64,000 nucleotides of DNA. Source: Staphylospora marina (GTDB lineage Bacteria > Bacillota > Bacilli > Thermoactinomycetales > Thermoactinomycetaceae). The DNA is taken from NCBI RefSeq assembly GCF_003856495.1, contig NZ_CP034118.1, positions 1,344,001 to 1,408,000 of the forward strand, read 5' to 3'. Below are positions 43,944 through 51,375 of this stretch, one piece after another (within the stretch, counting starts at the first letter, position 1; the number at the start of each line of letters is the position of its first letter). Below the pieces are notes generated by a model, which saw only the letters and a list, made by a program, of their open reading frames with translations, was not told the DNA's origin and searched no databases. A program made the position numbers and the translations under genes.

Positions 43944-44686
43944 TCCGATTCTCCTTTGGTACGGAAGCTTTGAAGGACCGTTTCGGCGGCATACCGGTTG
44001 GCCCGAAGCAGTGACTCCGGCGTACCGGCATCGGTCCACCATCCCTTGAGAACATTGAATGTCATCTGTCCGTTCCGAATATAAAGATTATTCACATCGG
44101 TGATCTCGTATTCTCCCCGTGCGGATGGAGTCAGCCCCCGGATATAATCAAACACGTTCCGGTCATACATGTAGATCCCGGTCACGCACAGCGAACTCTT
44201 CGGCCTGTCCGGCTTCTCTTCCACGGAAAGAATGCGGTTCCCCCGGACTTCCGCAACGCCGAACCGGTGAGGATCCGGAACTTCCTTGAGCAGAATCTTC
44301 GCCCCGGAAGACTGTCGGCGATACTCCTCCACGTAAGGAACCAGCGAATCTTCGAACACGTTGTCTCCCAACAACACCACCACCCGATTTCCCGCCGCAA
44401 ACTCTTCGGCCAACGACAAAGCTTGTGCGATTCCGCCCGGCTCATCCTGCACCCGGTAGGTGAACTCCGCGGAGAAATCTTTTCCGCTGCCGAGCAACCG
44501 CACCACGTCTCCCATGTGTTCCACGCCGGTAACGATGAGAATTTGACGGATGCCGCATTCCACAAGCTTGGAAATCGGATGGTATATCATCGGATACTTG
44601 CCGACCGGCAACAAATGTTTGTTGGTGATTTTGGTGAGCGGAAACAGCCTGGAACCGGTCCCCCCCGCCAAAACAACTCCCTTCAT
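43940..44686 (-). CDS. rfbA: glucose-1-phosphate thymidylyltransferase (RfbA/SpsI)
   Basis: The 248-aa product has the nucleotidyltransferase signature LAGGTGSRLFPLTK with HLLPVGKYPMIYHPI, and GDNVFED plus VEEKPDRPKSS. It makes dTDP-glucose from dTTP and glucose-1-phosphate. The length is like the short SpsI form of B. subtilis rather than the ~290-aa RmlA form. ATG at 44686 follows GGGAGGGG. It is the first gene of the rhamnose operon, and the gene order A-B-D-C is that of spsI-J-K-L. Confidence 0.94.
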   Translation of the reverse strand: MKGVVLAGGTGSRLFPLTKITNKHLLPVGKYPMIYHPISKLVECGIRQILIVTGVEHMGDVVRLLGSGKDFSAEFTYRVQDEPGGIAQALSLAEEFAAGNRVVVLLGDNVFEDSLVPYVEEYRRQSSGAKILLKEVPDPHRFGVAEVRGNRILSVEEKPDRPKSSLCVTGIYMYDRNVFDYIRGLTPSARGEYEITDVNNLYIRNGQMTFNVLKGWWTDAGTPESLLRANRYAAETVLQSFRTKGESE

Positions 44687-44768
44687 CCGTTCCCCTCCCT
44701 TTCTCACTCGGACAGAATCATGATATTCGCCCGTCCGGCCCAATTTTCACGCCAAAACCGGAAAACAC

Positions 44769-44809
44769 AAAAAGCCGATGCTTCCGTGGTTCGGATGCAT
44801 CGGCTTTTT
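44769..44809 (-). terminator. terminator after the cytochrome c gene
   Basis: AAAAAGCCGATGC and GCATCGGCTTTTT form a 13-bp stem; it can terminate the leftward ctaG-cytochrome transcript before the rhamnose operon. Confidence 0.85.
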
Positions 44810-44816
44810 GGAATCC

Positions 44817-45149
44817 TCATTGCTTCCGGGTTGTTTCCACCAGCCAATCGGCCAGTTTTTCCTGATCCTCTTTGGGAACGTAATCCTGGGAGGGCATTTT
44901 TCCTTTACCCTTCCGAATGATGTTCAAAATCTCATCTCGATCGTACTTGTTTCCGACTTCTTTAAGGGGCGGAGCATACGCCCCTTCCAAGCTGCCGCCG
45001 TGACAATTGGCGCAGTGCTGAAGATACACCTGTTCAGGGGCTGCCGTCTGTGCCGTTTCGGAATCGCTTGTTTTTTTCTCCGGACCGGGCGAACATGCCG
45101 CCAGCGAAAGGGTCGTCATCAACATCAAAGCCAGCTTGACCGGTTTCAT
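44817..45149 (-). CDS. lipoprotein cytochrome c (c-551-like)
   Basis: The 110-aa product has a lipobox with Cys19 (LSLAAC), then a single mono-haem domain with C46-A-N-C49-H50 and Met85 (GKMP) as the sixth ligand. It would be anchored on the outer face of the membrane and donate electrons to a caa3- or similar oxidase. It is coupled to ctaG through an ATGA overlap. Confidence 0.92.
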   Translation of the reverse strand: MKPVKLALMLMTTLSLAACSPGPEKKTSDSETAQTAAPEQVYLQHCANCHGGSLEGAYAPPLKEVGNKYDRDEILNIIRKGKGKMPSQDYVPKEDQEKLADWLVETTRKQ

Positions 45150-46033
45150 GCCTGGCTTCCCTCCCCCGTTACCGTGCTCAACGTGTTTCCGTTGTGCGAC
45201 CGTTCCGAACGGATCATTTCCAACTCCTCTTCGTCACGGGCTTTGGATTCCTTGAACCATTGTGCGAGAATGGCCATGATGGCCACGATGTAAACCGCCT
45301 CTTGCATGATTTTCATGATCACTCCGCCGAATTGCTGGTCGTGAAGCGGTGACAGAACCGGAGCCACCGTGGACATTTGGGAATAACTTTCAAACAGGAC
45401 GGTGTCCGTGAACGTGATGATCGCACAGGCGGGAGTGATCAAAAAACCGTTGGCGAAAATCAGCGCCACCCGGAGGAGCGTCTTCAATTGGTTCATCTCC
45501 GGGAGGGGAGCGATGATCGGCCACCAGGTGCAAAATGCCGCAACCATCAGCATGGAATGGGCAATGTTGTGATACAGGTGGTTGGCCATGAGCGCGTCAA
45601 ACACCACGGGCACATGATAAAACCAGATCATTCCGTTAAAGAAAAACAGCGAGATCACCGGTCGCGTGAAGAAGGAGAACACGGATTTCACCGCGGCATT
45701 TCCGAGCGCAAACCTCCACAGGAAACGCGGGATCCCCAGAATGATCAGCGGAGGCACCACAAAGTAATTCAGCGACATCTGCATCATGTGCATGCTGAAC
45801 AACTCATGGGCCAAGAGATCCAACGCACTTCCCTCGGAGAAATACCAGATGATCAAACCGCTCAAAAACAATGACTTGCGGAATCCGCTCACCGGCTCCG
45901 TTCCGCCCAGTCGTTCCCTGAACGGACCGACGACCAGCAAATAAAGCACGGCCACGGCCATGTATACGAGATTGAGACCGACGTCCCAGTTGGTCGCATG
46001 GGTAAACAGCTTGAAGAAATCGGCAGAAGTCAT
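45146..46033 (-). CDS. ctaG: cytochrome c oxidase assembly factor CtaG
   Basis: The 295-aa polytopic protein matches the Caa3_CtaG family: a MHMMQMSLNYFVVPPLIILG motif, WWPIIAPLPE and IITFTDTVLFESY, with conserved His and Met residues likely to bind copper. It assists the CuA or CuB centre of caa3 oxidase. ATG 46033 follows GGAGGG. The oxidase genes themselves are not in the window. Confidence 0.92.
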   Translation of the reverse strand: MTSADFFKLFTHATNWDVGLNLVYMAVAVLYLLVVGPFRERLGGTEPVSGFRKSLFLSGLIIWYFSEGSALDLLAHELFSMHMMQMSLNYFVVPPLIILGIPRFLWRFALGNAAVKSVFSFFTRPVISLFFFNGMIWFYHVPVVFDALMANHLYHNIAHSMLMVAAFCTWWPIIAPLPEMNQLKTLLRVALIFANGFLITPACAIITFTDTVLFESYSQMSTVAPVLSPLHDQQFGGVIMKIMQEAVYIVAIMAILAQWFKESKARDEEELEMIRSERSHNGNTLSTVTGEGSQA

Positions 46034-46320
46034 GGAGAACCCTCCAATCCAACACGCTCTTGTACATCATCATACCACAGCTTTCCCGTTCACCCCCGCA
46101 AATAAGTGAATGAGGTGTGAATTTCTTCCGACAAAACGACCGGCCGGCCCTTTCTCCGTCAACGGTGAACGGTGTCCACCCTTTTCCCCGAAAAGGGACA
46201 AACGCCATTTCCAAACTTTGGGCATTTGCCCGGGCCCTTCCCCGAGCTTGCGGAATAAGATACGGTGAGCCGCAAGCAGGCGGATTGCCCGTTTCCGTCT
46301 GACGTGAGGGAGGCAACCGA

Positions 46321-47700
46321 ATGAAAACCATTCCACTGAAAAAGCTGATGTCGATCATCGGTGGAACCAGTTCATCCCATCTGCCCCAAGCCCTCGTCTC
46401 CTCCGTGAATTTCGGAAGGCCGCGATCCCTTCGACATCACCAGGTCTACTTTTACACCCGGGAAATCAGCTGGTCCAAACAACTGTCGGCCATCCGGGCC
46501 GTCAAACCGGTCGCCGTGGTATTGCCGCATGATCAATCGTCCGCGGGCATCCCTCCGGATACCGGCATCATTCGGGTCAAAGATGCCTTTTCCTCTTTTT
46601 GGAAATTGGCATTGTGGAACTTCAAACAGTGTCCCGTCCGGGTCATCGGCATCTCGGGAAGCTCCGGAAAGTCCACCACCACGGCCATGACGGCGTCCAT
46701 CCTCAGATACCGCTGGCCCATGGTCAGAACGGAAGGGAATCTCAACACGTGGGTTTTTCTTCCGACTTACCTGACCCGCCTCACTCCGGATCACAAGCTG
46801 CTCCTGCTGGAAATGGGGATGAAGTCGTTGAACAACATCCGCAGACAGTGCGCCGTCGTGAAACCGGAAATCGGCGCCGTCACCAACGTGGGCGAAGCAC
46901 ATGCGGGGAGCCTCGGGGGACTGGACAAAGTGGTTCTGGCCAAACAGGAACTGGTGGACGGCATCCGGCGGGGAGGAACGCTCTTTTTGAATGCGGATGA
47001 CGCCCGCAGCCGCAAACTCTCCGTGAAGAGGTTCAGCGGCAGGGTTTACACGTTCGGCATCAAAAACAATGCGGACGTCCGCGCCACGAACATCCGCTAC
47101 AACACCCGGGGCATGTCATTTGATGCCAACCTGTTCGGTCAACGCATTTCATGCTTCATCCCGATCTTCGGCATTCACAATGTGTACAACGCCCTGGCCG
47201 CCATGGGGATCGCCCGCGCTTTCGGAGCTTCCGTCAAGGAAATCCGGGATGGGCTGGCTTCCTTCAAACCACCCGGAATGCGATTGCAATTTCTGAAAGG
47301 GCGGTCCGGACGAATCCTCATCAATGATGCCTGGAATGCCAATCCCACATCGATGAAAGCCGGGCTGGAAGTGCTTCGGCACATCTTTCCCGACAGAACG
47401 AAGATCGCCGTCTTGGGAGACATGAAAGAACTGGGGGACCTTACCTACGAAGGACACTCGTCCATCGGTCGTTTCGCCGCCGGAATCGGTTTGAGCCAAC
47501 TGGTGACCATCGGAAGAGGCGGGCGGCTGATCGCACACGCCGCCATCAAAGCGGGAATGGACAGACAAAGGGTGTACTCGTATGACACCCATGATCAGCT
47601 GGTGGCACATCTCATCCGCAAAACGCCGCCGGGATCGTTGATCTACTTCAAAGCATCAAGAAGCATGCATCTGGAAAAAGTGGTGGACCGGCTTCGCTGA
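46321..47700 (+). CDS. MurF-like peptide ligase, isolated
   Basis: The 459-aa product is a Mur-ligase: P-loop GISGSSGKSTTTAM near 115, the central domain with EMGMKSLNNIRR and NVGEAHAGSLGG, NADD, and a C-terminal domain with INDAWNANPTSMKAGLE, as in MurF (UDP-MurNAc-tripeptide D-alanyl-D-alanine ligase). No mur, ddl or dcw genes are near it, so it may be a second copy or a MurF-like ligase of another cell-envelope peptide. ATG at 46321 follows GGGAGG. Confidence 0.85.
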   Translation: MKTIPLKKLMSIIGGTSSSHLPQALVSSVNFGRPRSLRHHQVYFYTREISWSKQLSAIRAVKPVAVVLPHDQSSAGIPPDTGIIRVKDAFSSFWKLALWNFKQCPVRVIGISGSSGKSTTTAMTASILRYRWPMVRTEGNLNTWVFLPTYLTRLTPDHKLLLLEMGMKSLNNIRRQCAVVKPEIGAVTNVGEAHAGSLGGLDKVVLAKQELVDGIRRGGTLFLNADDARSRKLSVKRFSGRVYTFGIKNNADVRATNIRYNTRGMSFDANLFGQRISCFIPIFGIHNVYNALAAMGIARAFGASVKEIRDGLASFKPPGMRLQFLKGRSGRILINDAWNANPTSMKAGLEVLRHIFPDRTKIAVLGDMKELGDLTYEGHSSIGRFAAGIGLSQLVTIGRGGRLIAHAAIKAGMDRQRVYSYDTHDQLVAHLIRKTPPGSLIYFKASRSMHLEKVVDRLR

Positions 47701-47710
47701 GTGATTTTAT

Positions 47711-47734
47711 CCGCCCTCCGTTCATGGAAGGCGG
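47711..47734 (+). terminator. candidate terminator after the MurF-like gene
   Basis: CCGCC-ct-CC and GG-aa-GGCGG pair around a 6-nt loop; the T run is weak. Confidence 0.45.
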
Positions 47735-47750
47735 AATTCTTCCCATGATT

Positions 47751-47765
47751 GTTTGCGATGCAAAC
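47751..47765 (+). repeat. dispersed dyad repeat, copy 3
   Basis: GTTTGCGATGCAAAC, a perfect 6+3+6 dyad of the four-copy family. It lies just past the stop of the GNAT gene read leftward. Confidence 0.6.
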
Positions 47766-47772
47766 TTGTTTA

Positions 47773-48276
47773 TCATGTAAGAAAACAAACCATCCACTCC
47801 ACATCCAACGCGCGGTCCCCGATCTTTTCCGCCCGGGGCTCCACCCCGTACGTGATGAATCCGAATTGCCGATACAGATTTCTCGCTGGCTCGTTGCCGG
47901 AGACCACGGACAGATGAATTTGTTCCAAACCGTCCATCTCCCGGGCCCGTTTCAACAACTCCTCCAGCAGCAGGCGTCCCGCTCCCTTCCCCCTCGCTTC
48001 GGGAGCCACATACATGGCGTAGAGATTGGCCTTGTGCCTCATCCTTTCCCTTTGTTCCCGGACGAGTACCGCCGTCCCCATCAGGCGCTCGCCGTCATAC
48101 AACCCCAATGAAATCCGGTCCTCCGACGGGCTGAGCCGACGCTCCCATTGTTCCGTCGTCATGCGGCTCTCCTGTTCATAGGTCGAGCCGAAGTTCTCGG
48201 GATGGTCCCGGAGAGCCCGCAGACGAATCCTGCGATAATCGTTCAAATCGTCGGGTGAAAGAGGACGTACATTCAC
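47773..48276 (-). CDS. GNAT family N-acetyltransferase
   Basis: The 167-aa product is a full GNAT: VNVRPLSPDDLNDYRRIRLRAL opening (in part), the acetyl-CoA loop ARGKGAGRLLLEELL at about residue 100, and ARNLYRQFGF. GTG at 48276 follows GGAGGGGG. The frame remains open upstream for 170 codons without a ribosome-binding site and is not used. It is adjacent to a dyad repeat. Confidence 0.9.
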   Translation of the reverse strand: MNVRPLSPDDLNDYRRIRLRALRDHPENFGSTYEQESRMTTEQWERRLSPSEDRISLGLYDGERLMGTAVLVREQRERMRHKANLYAMYVAPEARGKGAGRLLLEELLKRAREMDGLEQIHLSVVSGNEPARNLYRQFGFITYGVEPRAEKIGDRALDVEWMVCFLT

Positions 48277-48393
48277 GTTTCCCCCTCCGTTTCCGTATGT
48301 TTTCCTGACTTGCACAATCTTCTCCTCCCCCGTAGGAATCACCCCGATTTCCGGGAAAATGGAAAACAGGGGTTCAAAGGGAGGGCGTGCGAC

Positions 48394-48744
48394 ATGAACG
48401 AAATCCGTCAATACGAAATGAGCTTGGCATTGAAGCGGGTGCTCACGGAATGGAAAAGACTTCGCACACAAGCTCAGGTGGCCGAAGCCCGGGGCGATTG
48501 CGGGCGGATGCGCGACATTTACGAAGATCTGAAGCCCGTTCTTTTTCAGGGATTTGAAGAAGTGGCCGGCCATGACAAAAAAGAAGAGATCAACATCCAT
48601 GCATGGCTGTATCACTGCGTCTGGTGTTGCGACCGCTCCGGGAGATATCAGGAAAAAATGCTTTGGGAAGAACTGTCCGGTTTCCTGCTGACGTTGGATG
48701 AACATGATGCATTGCCCAAAACGGCGGAGGGAGTGTTGATCTGA
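48394..48744 (+). CDS. hypothetical protein, 116 aa, Cys/Trp-rich
   Basis: Function unknown. The 116-aa product is helical with an unusual cluster IHAWLYHCVWCCDRSG at about residues 69-84, which might bind metal. ATG 48394 follows GGGAGGGCG. It stands alone between the GNAT gene and the 75-aa gene. Confidence 0.65.
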   Translation: MNEIRQYEMSLALKRVLTEWKRLRTQAQVAEARGDCGRMRDIYEDLKPVLFQGFEEVAGHDKKEEINIHAWLYHCVWCCDRSGRYQEKMLWEELSGFLLTLDEHDALPKTAEGVLI

Positions 48745-48848
48745 GTACGGGAGAATTTTGATTCTTTCAATTGATCGGTCTTTTCGGCATAGCAATAAAA
48801 ACGATATAATCGAAAGTGGATTCTTTACTAAGAAAAAGGAGAGTTGTC

Positions 48849-49076
48849 ATGGCACGGGTTCCCGACTGGCTCAAAAGCGTGATTGCATACGGAGAACAAG
48901 TGAAGCAGGAAGTCCAGGAGAACCCGGAGCCCAGTCTGGATCAGCTTGACCCGGTGAGTTATTTCCAACACAAAAGCTGGTCAGACACCAACCGACAACA
49001 TTGGCTCCGGACACTCAAATCCAAACACAGAAAAAAATCGGCACTTCGAAAATCCGGTACGACCCATGGATCCTGA
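48849..49076 (+). CDS. small basic hypothetical protein, 75 aa
   Basis: The 75-aa product has an N-terminal helix (WLKSVIAYGEQVKQEV), a short central segment and a very basic C-terminus ending around KSKHRKKSALRKSG. AAAAAGGAG precedes ATG 48849, and a TATAAT at 48805-48810 could be its -10. It is followed by a hairpin with seven T at 49168-49191. Family unknown. Confidence 0.65.
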   Translation: MARVPDWLKSVIAYGEQVKQEVQENPEPSLDQLDPVSYFQHKSWSDTNRQHWLRTLKSKHRKKSALRKSGTTHGS

Positions 49077-49167
49077 CGGACCGGCCGCCGTGAGCTTGAT
49101 GAACTTCCGTCTCATGAAACCCGAAACGGGAACCGCAACGGCTCCCCGGACAGTTCGTCAACACGTT

Positions 49168-49191
49168 CGGCGGCCATCGGGCCGTTTTTTT
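49168..49191 (+). terminator. terminator after the 75-aa gene
   Basis: CGGC and GCCG with an inner CC/GG, followed by seven T. The stem is short, so it is supported mainly by the T run. Confidence 0.55.
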
Positions 49192-49193
49192 GT

Positions 49194-50357
49194 TCAGAGG
49201 CTCATTTTCAGGATGTTCAGCACGTCTTCCTTGTTCAGCCGACGAAACCGACCGACGGTTCCGCCGGGCGCGCTTTTCTCCGCCATCAGTTCCAACCGGC
49301 TGTCGTCGATTCCGTAATCGGCCAGCCGGGAAGGTGCCCCCAGTGAAGACCAGAACTCACGCAGTCTGTCGACCCCTTCTTCCGCCGTTTGACGACGGGT
49401 TTTCCCTTCGGGGTCCACTCCGAACACCCGAACCGCCAATTGCGCCATTTTCGGCTCGGCCTCATCCATCACGTAGCGAATCCAGTTGGGAAACAAAATC
49501 GCCAGACCTCCGCCGTGCGGGATGTCGTAAACGGCCGACACGGCATGCTCGATCCGGTGCGTCCCCCAATCGCCGGGCATCCCCTGGTTCAAAACGCCGC
49601 TTAACGCCATGGTTCCGCAAAACATGATGGTTTCCCGGTATTCATAGTTTTCAAGATCCTCCAGCAGTTTCGGCGCCGTTTCGATCACGGTGGTCAACAA
49701 GCCTTCGCACATCCGCTCATTGTACGGGACATTGGGCGCTTTGCTGAAATAGTGTTCCAGAACATGGGACATGATGTCGACGATGCCGTACACCGTATGA
49801 TCCCGCGGAACCGAAGAGGTGTGCGCCGGATCGAGGATGGAAAATTTGGGATAGACATGGGGCGATCCCCAGGCCAGCTTTTCTTTCGTTTCCCAGTTGG
49901 TGATCACCGACCCGGAGTTCATCTCGGAACCGGTGGCGGCCAGTGTCAACACCACCCCCAAGGGAAGGGCTCCTTTGACTTCCGCTTTCCGGGTGATGAT
50001 GTCCCACACATCCGCTTCCTGCACGCTCCCGGCGGCAATGGCCTTGGCCGCGTCGATCACGCTGCCTCCTCCGACCGCCAGAATGAATTCGATGTTTTCG
50101 CTCCGACACAAGGCGATTCCCTTCCGGACCGTTTCCAGCCGGGGGTTGGGCTCCACACTCGCAAGTTCGGTCACTTCCGCCCCGACTTCCCGAAGAAGGG
50201 ACACGGTCCGTTCATGGATCCCGTTTCGTTTGATGCTCCCCCCGCCATACACCAACAACACTTTTTTGCCGTACTTCGGCACTTCCTGTTTGAGTGCAGG
50301 AAGCGTATCCCGACCGAAGATCAATTTCACCGGATTGTGAAACACAAACGATTCCAC
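49194..50357 (-). CDS. iron-containing alcohol dehydrogenase (butanol-dehydrogenase type)
   Basis: The 387-aa product has the group-III ADH pattern: the [14 protein letters not shown] nucleotide region, [16 protein letters not shown], and the iron ligands in SHVLEHYF and [19 protein letters not shown]. It resembles YugJ/BdhA, reducing aldehydes with NADH or NADPH. GTG at 50357 follows GGGGGAAG, aligning the opening [15 protein letters not shown] with homologues; the upstream ATG start is not used. It has no visible partner. Confidence 0.93.
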   Translation of the reverse strand: MESFVFHNPVKLIFGRDTLPALKQEVPKYGKKVLLVYGGGSIKRNGIHERTVSLLREVGAEVTELASVEPNPRLETVRKGIALCRSENIEFILAVGGGSVIDAAKAIAAGSVQEADVWDIITRKAEVKGALPLGVVLTLAATGSEMNSGSVITNWETKEKLAWGSPHVYPKFSILDPAHTSSVPRDHTVYGIVDIMSHVLEHYFSKAPNVPYNERMCEGLLTTVIETAPKLLEDLENYEYRETIMFCGTMALSGVLNQGMPGDWGTHRIEHAVSAVYDIPHGGGLAILFPNWIRYVMDEAEPKMAQLAVRVFGVDPEGKTRRQTAEEGVDRLREFWSSLGAPSRLADYGIDDSRLELMAEKSAPGGTVGRFRRLNKEDVLNILKMSL

Positions 50358-50649
50358 AAGCTTCCCCCCGATTGTCTCCCGGTGTTTTTTCAAAAAACCG
50401 GTTTTCCCTTTCATCATACCTGATCGCGTCTTTGGCAGAAAGCCCCGATGCTTGTCCACCCGCGGAGCATACCTCTTTGATCTTTCCCGCATACTAACCG
50501 TGTGAATGACTTTACTTTTTTCTCCCCGAATCGATTTATGATTGCCGAACGGGGCGCAGCCTCTCCCCGTTCGCCCGTTCGCAGAGGCGGAAAATCCCGC
50601 CGTTGATGAAAATCATTTCCACAGCCTGCAAATCACGGAGGGAAGCGAC

Positions 50650-51342
50650 ATGCCCGACTGGATCTCTGTCGTCTTGAAAACACTGGCCGCAGTCGTCGCT
50701 CTGCTCATCATGACCCGGCTTCTCGGAAAACGACAGGTTTCACAGTTGTCCCCGTTTGAATATGTCACCGGGATCACCATCGGAAGCCTGGCGGCCTACA
50801 TCCCCTTGGAGACGCAAATTCCGTGGTATTTGGGCCTCGTCTCTCTCTTTGTCTGGTTTTTGGTGGCTTTGGGCATTGAATATTTGCAACTGAGCAGCAA
50901 CACCATCCGCGAATGGATCGACGGTCGAAGCGTCATGTTGATCTCTCAGGGAAAAGTTTTGGAAAAGAATCTTCGCCAGGAACGGATCACCGTTTCGGAA
51001 CTGATGTCCCATCTTCGCAACAAAAACGTGTTCAACCTGGATGACGTGGAATTTGCCGTGATGGAACCGGACGGTGCCATCAACGTTCAATTGAAACCGG
51101 ACCGACGCCCCCTCACCCTGCAAGCGCTCGGGATCCACCGGGCTGGACGGGAACATTTCCCGAGAATCGTGATCATGGAAGGAACCGTGCTGGAACGCCC
51201 CTTGGCAAAACTGGGGCTGGATCGAAACTGGCTGAACAAAGAGCTGGCCAAAGCCGACAAAAAATTGGAGGATGTTTTCCTGGCGCAGGTGGATTCCCAA
51301 GGAAACCTGCACATTGACTTGTACGACTCCCCCTCTTCGTGA
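50650..51342 (+). CDS. DUF421 (YetF-like) membrane protein
   Basis: The 230-aa product has three N-terminal membrane helices (residues 6-26, 40-60, 60-80) and a cytosolic C-terminal domain with IREWIDGRSVMLISQGKVLEKNL and FNLDDVEFAVMEPDG, as in YetF/YdfS of Bacillus. These proteins include a germination-related SpoVA-associated subgroup, but most lack a known role. ATG at 50650 follows GGAGGG. Confidence 0.88.
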   Translation: MPDWISVVLKTLAAVVALLIMTRLLGKRQVSQLSPFEYVTGITIGSLAAYIPLETQIPWYLGLVSLFVWFLVALGIEYLQLSSNTIREWIDGRSVMLISQGKVLEKNLRQERITVSELMSHLRNKNVFNLDDVEFAVMEPDGAINVQLKPDRRPLTLQALGIHRAGREHFPRIVIMEGTVLERPLAKLGLDRNWLNKELAKADKKLEDVFLAQVDSQGNLHIDLYDSPSS

Positions 51343-51375
51343 CCGCCCGGTTCCCTCACCTCATTCGGATCGCAA

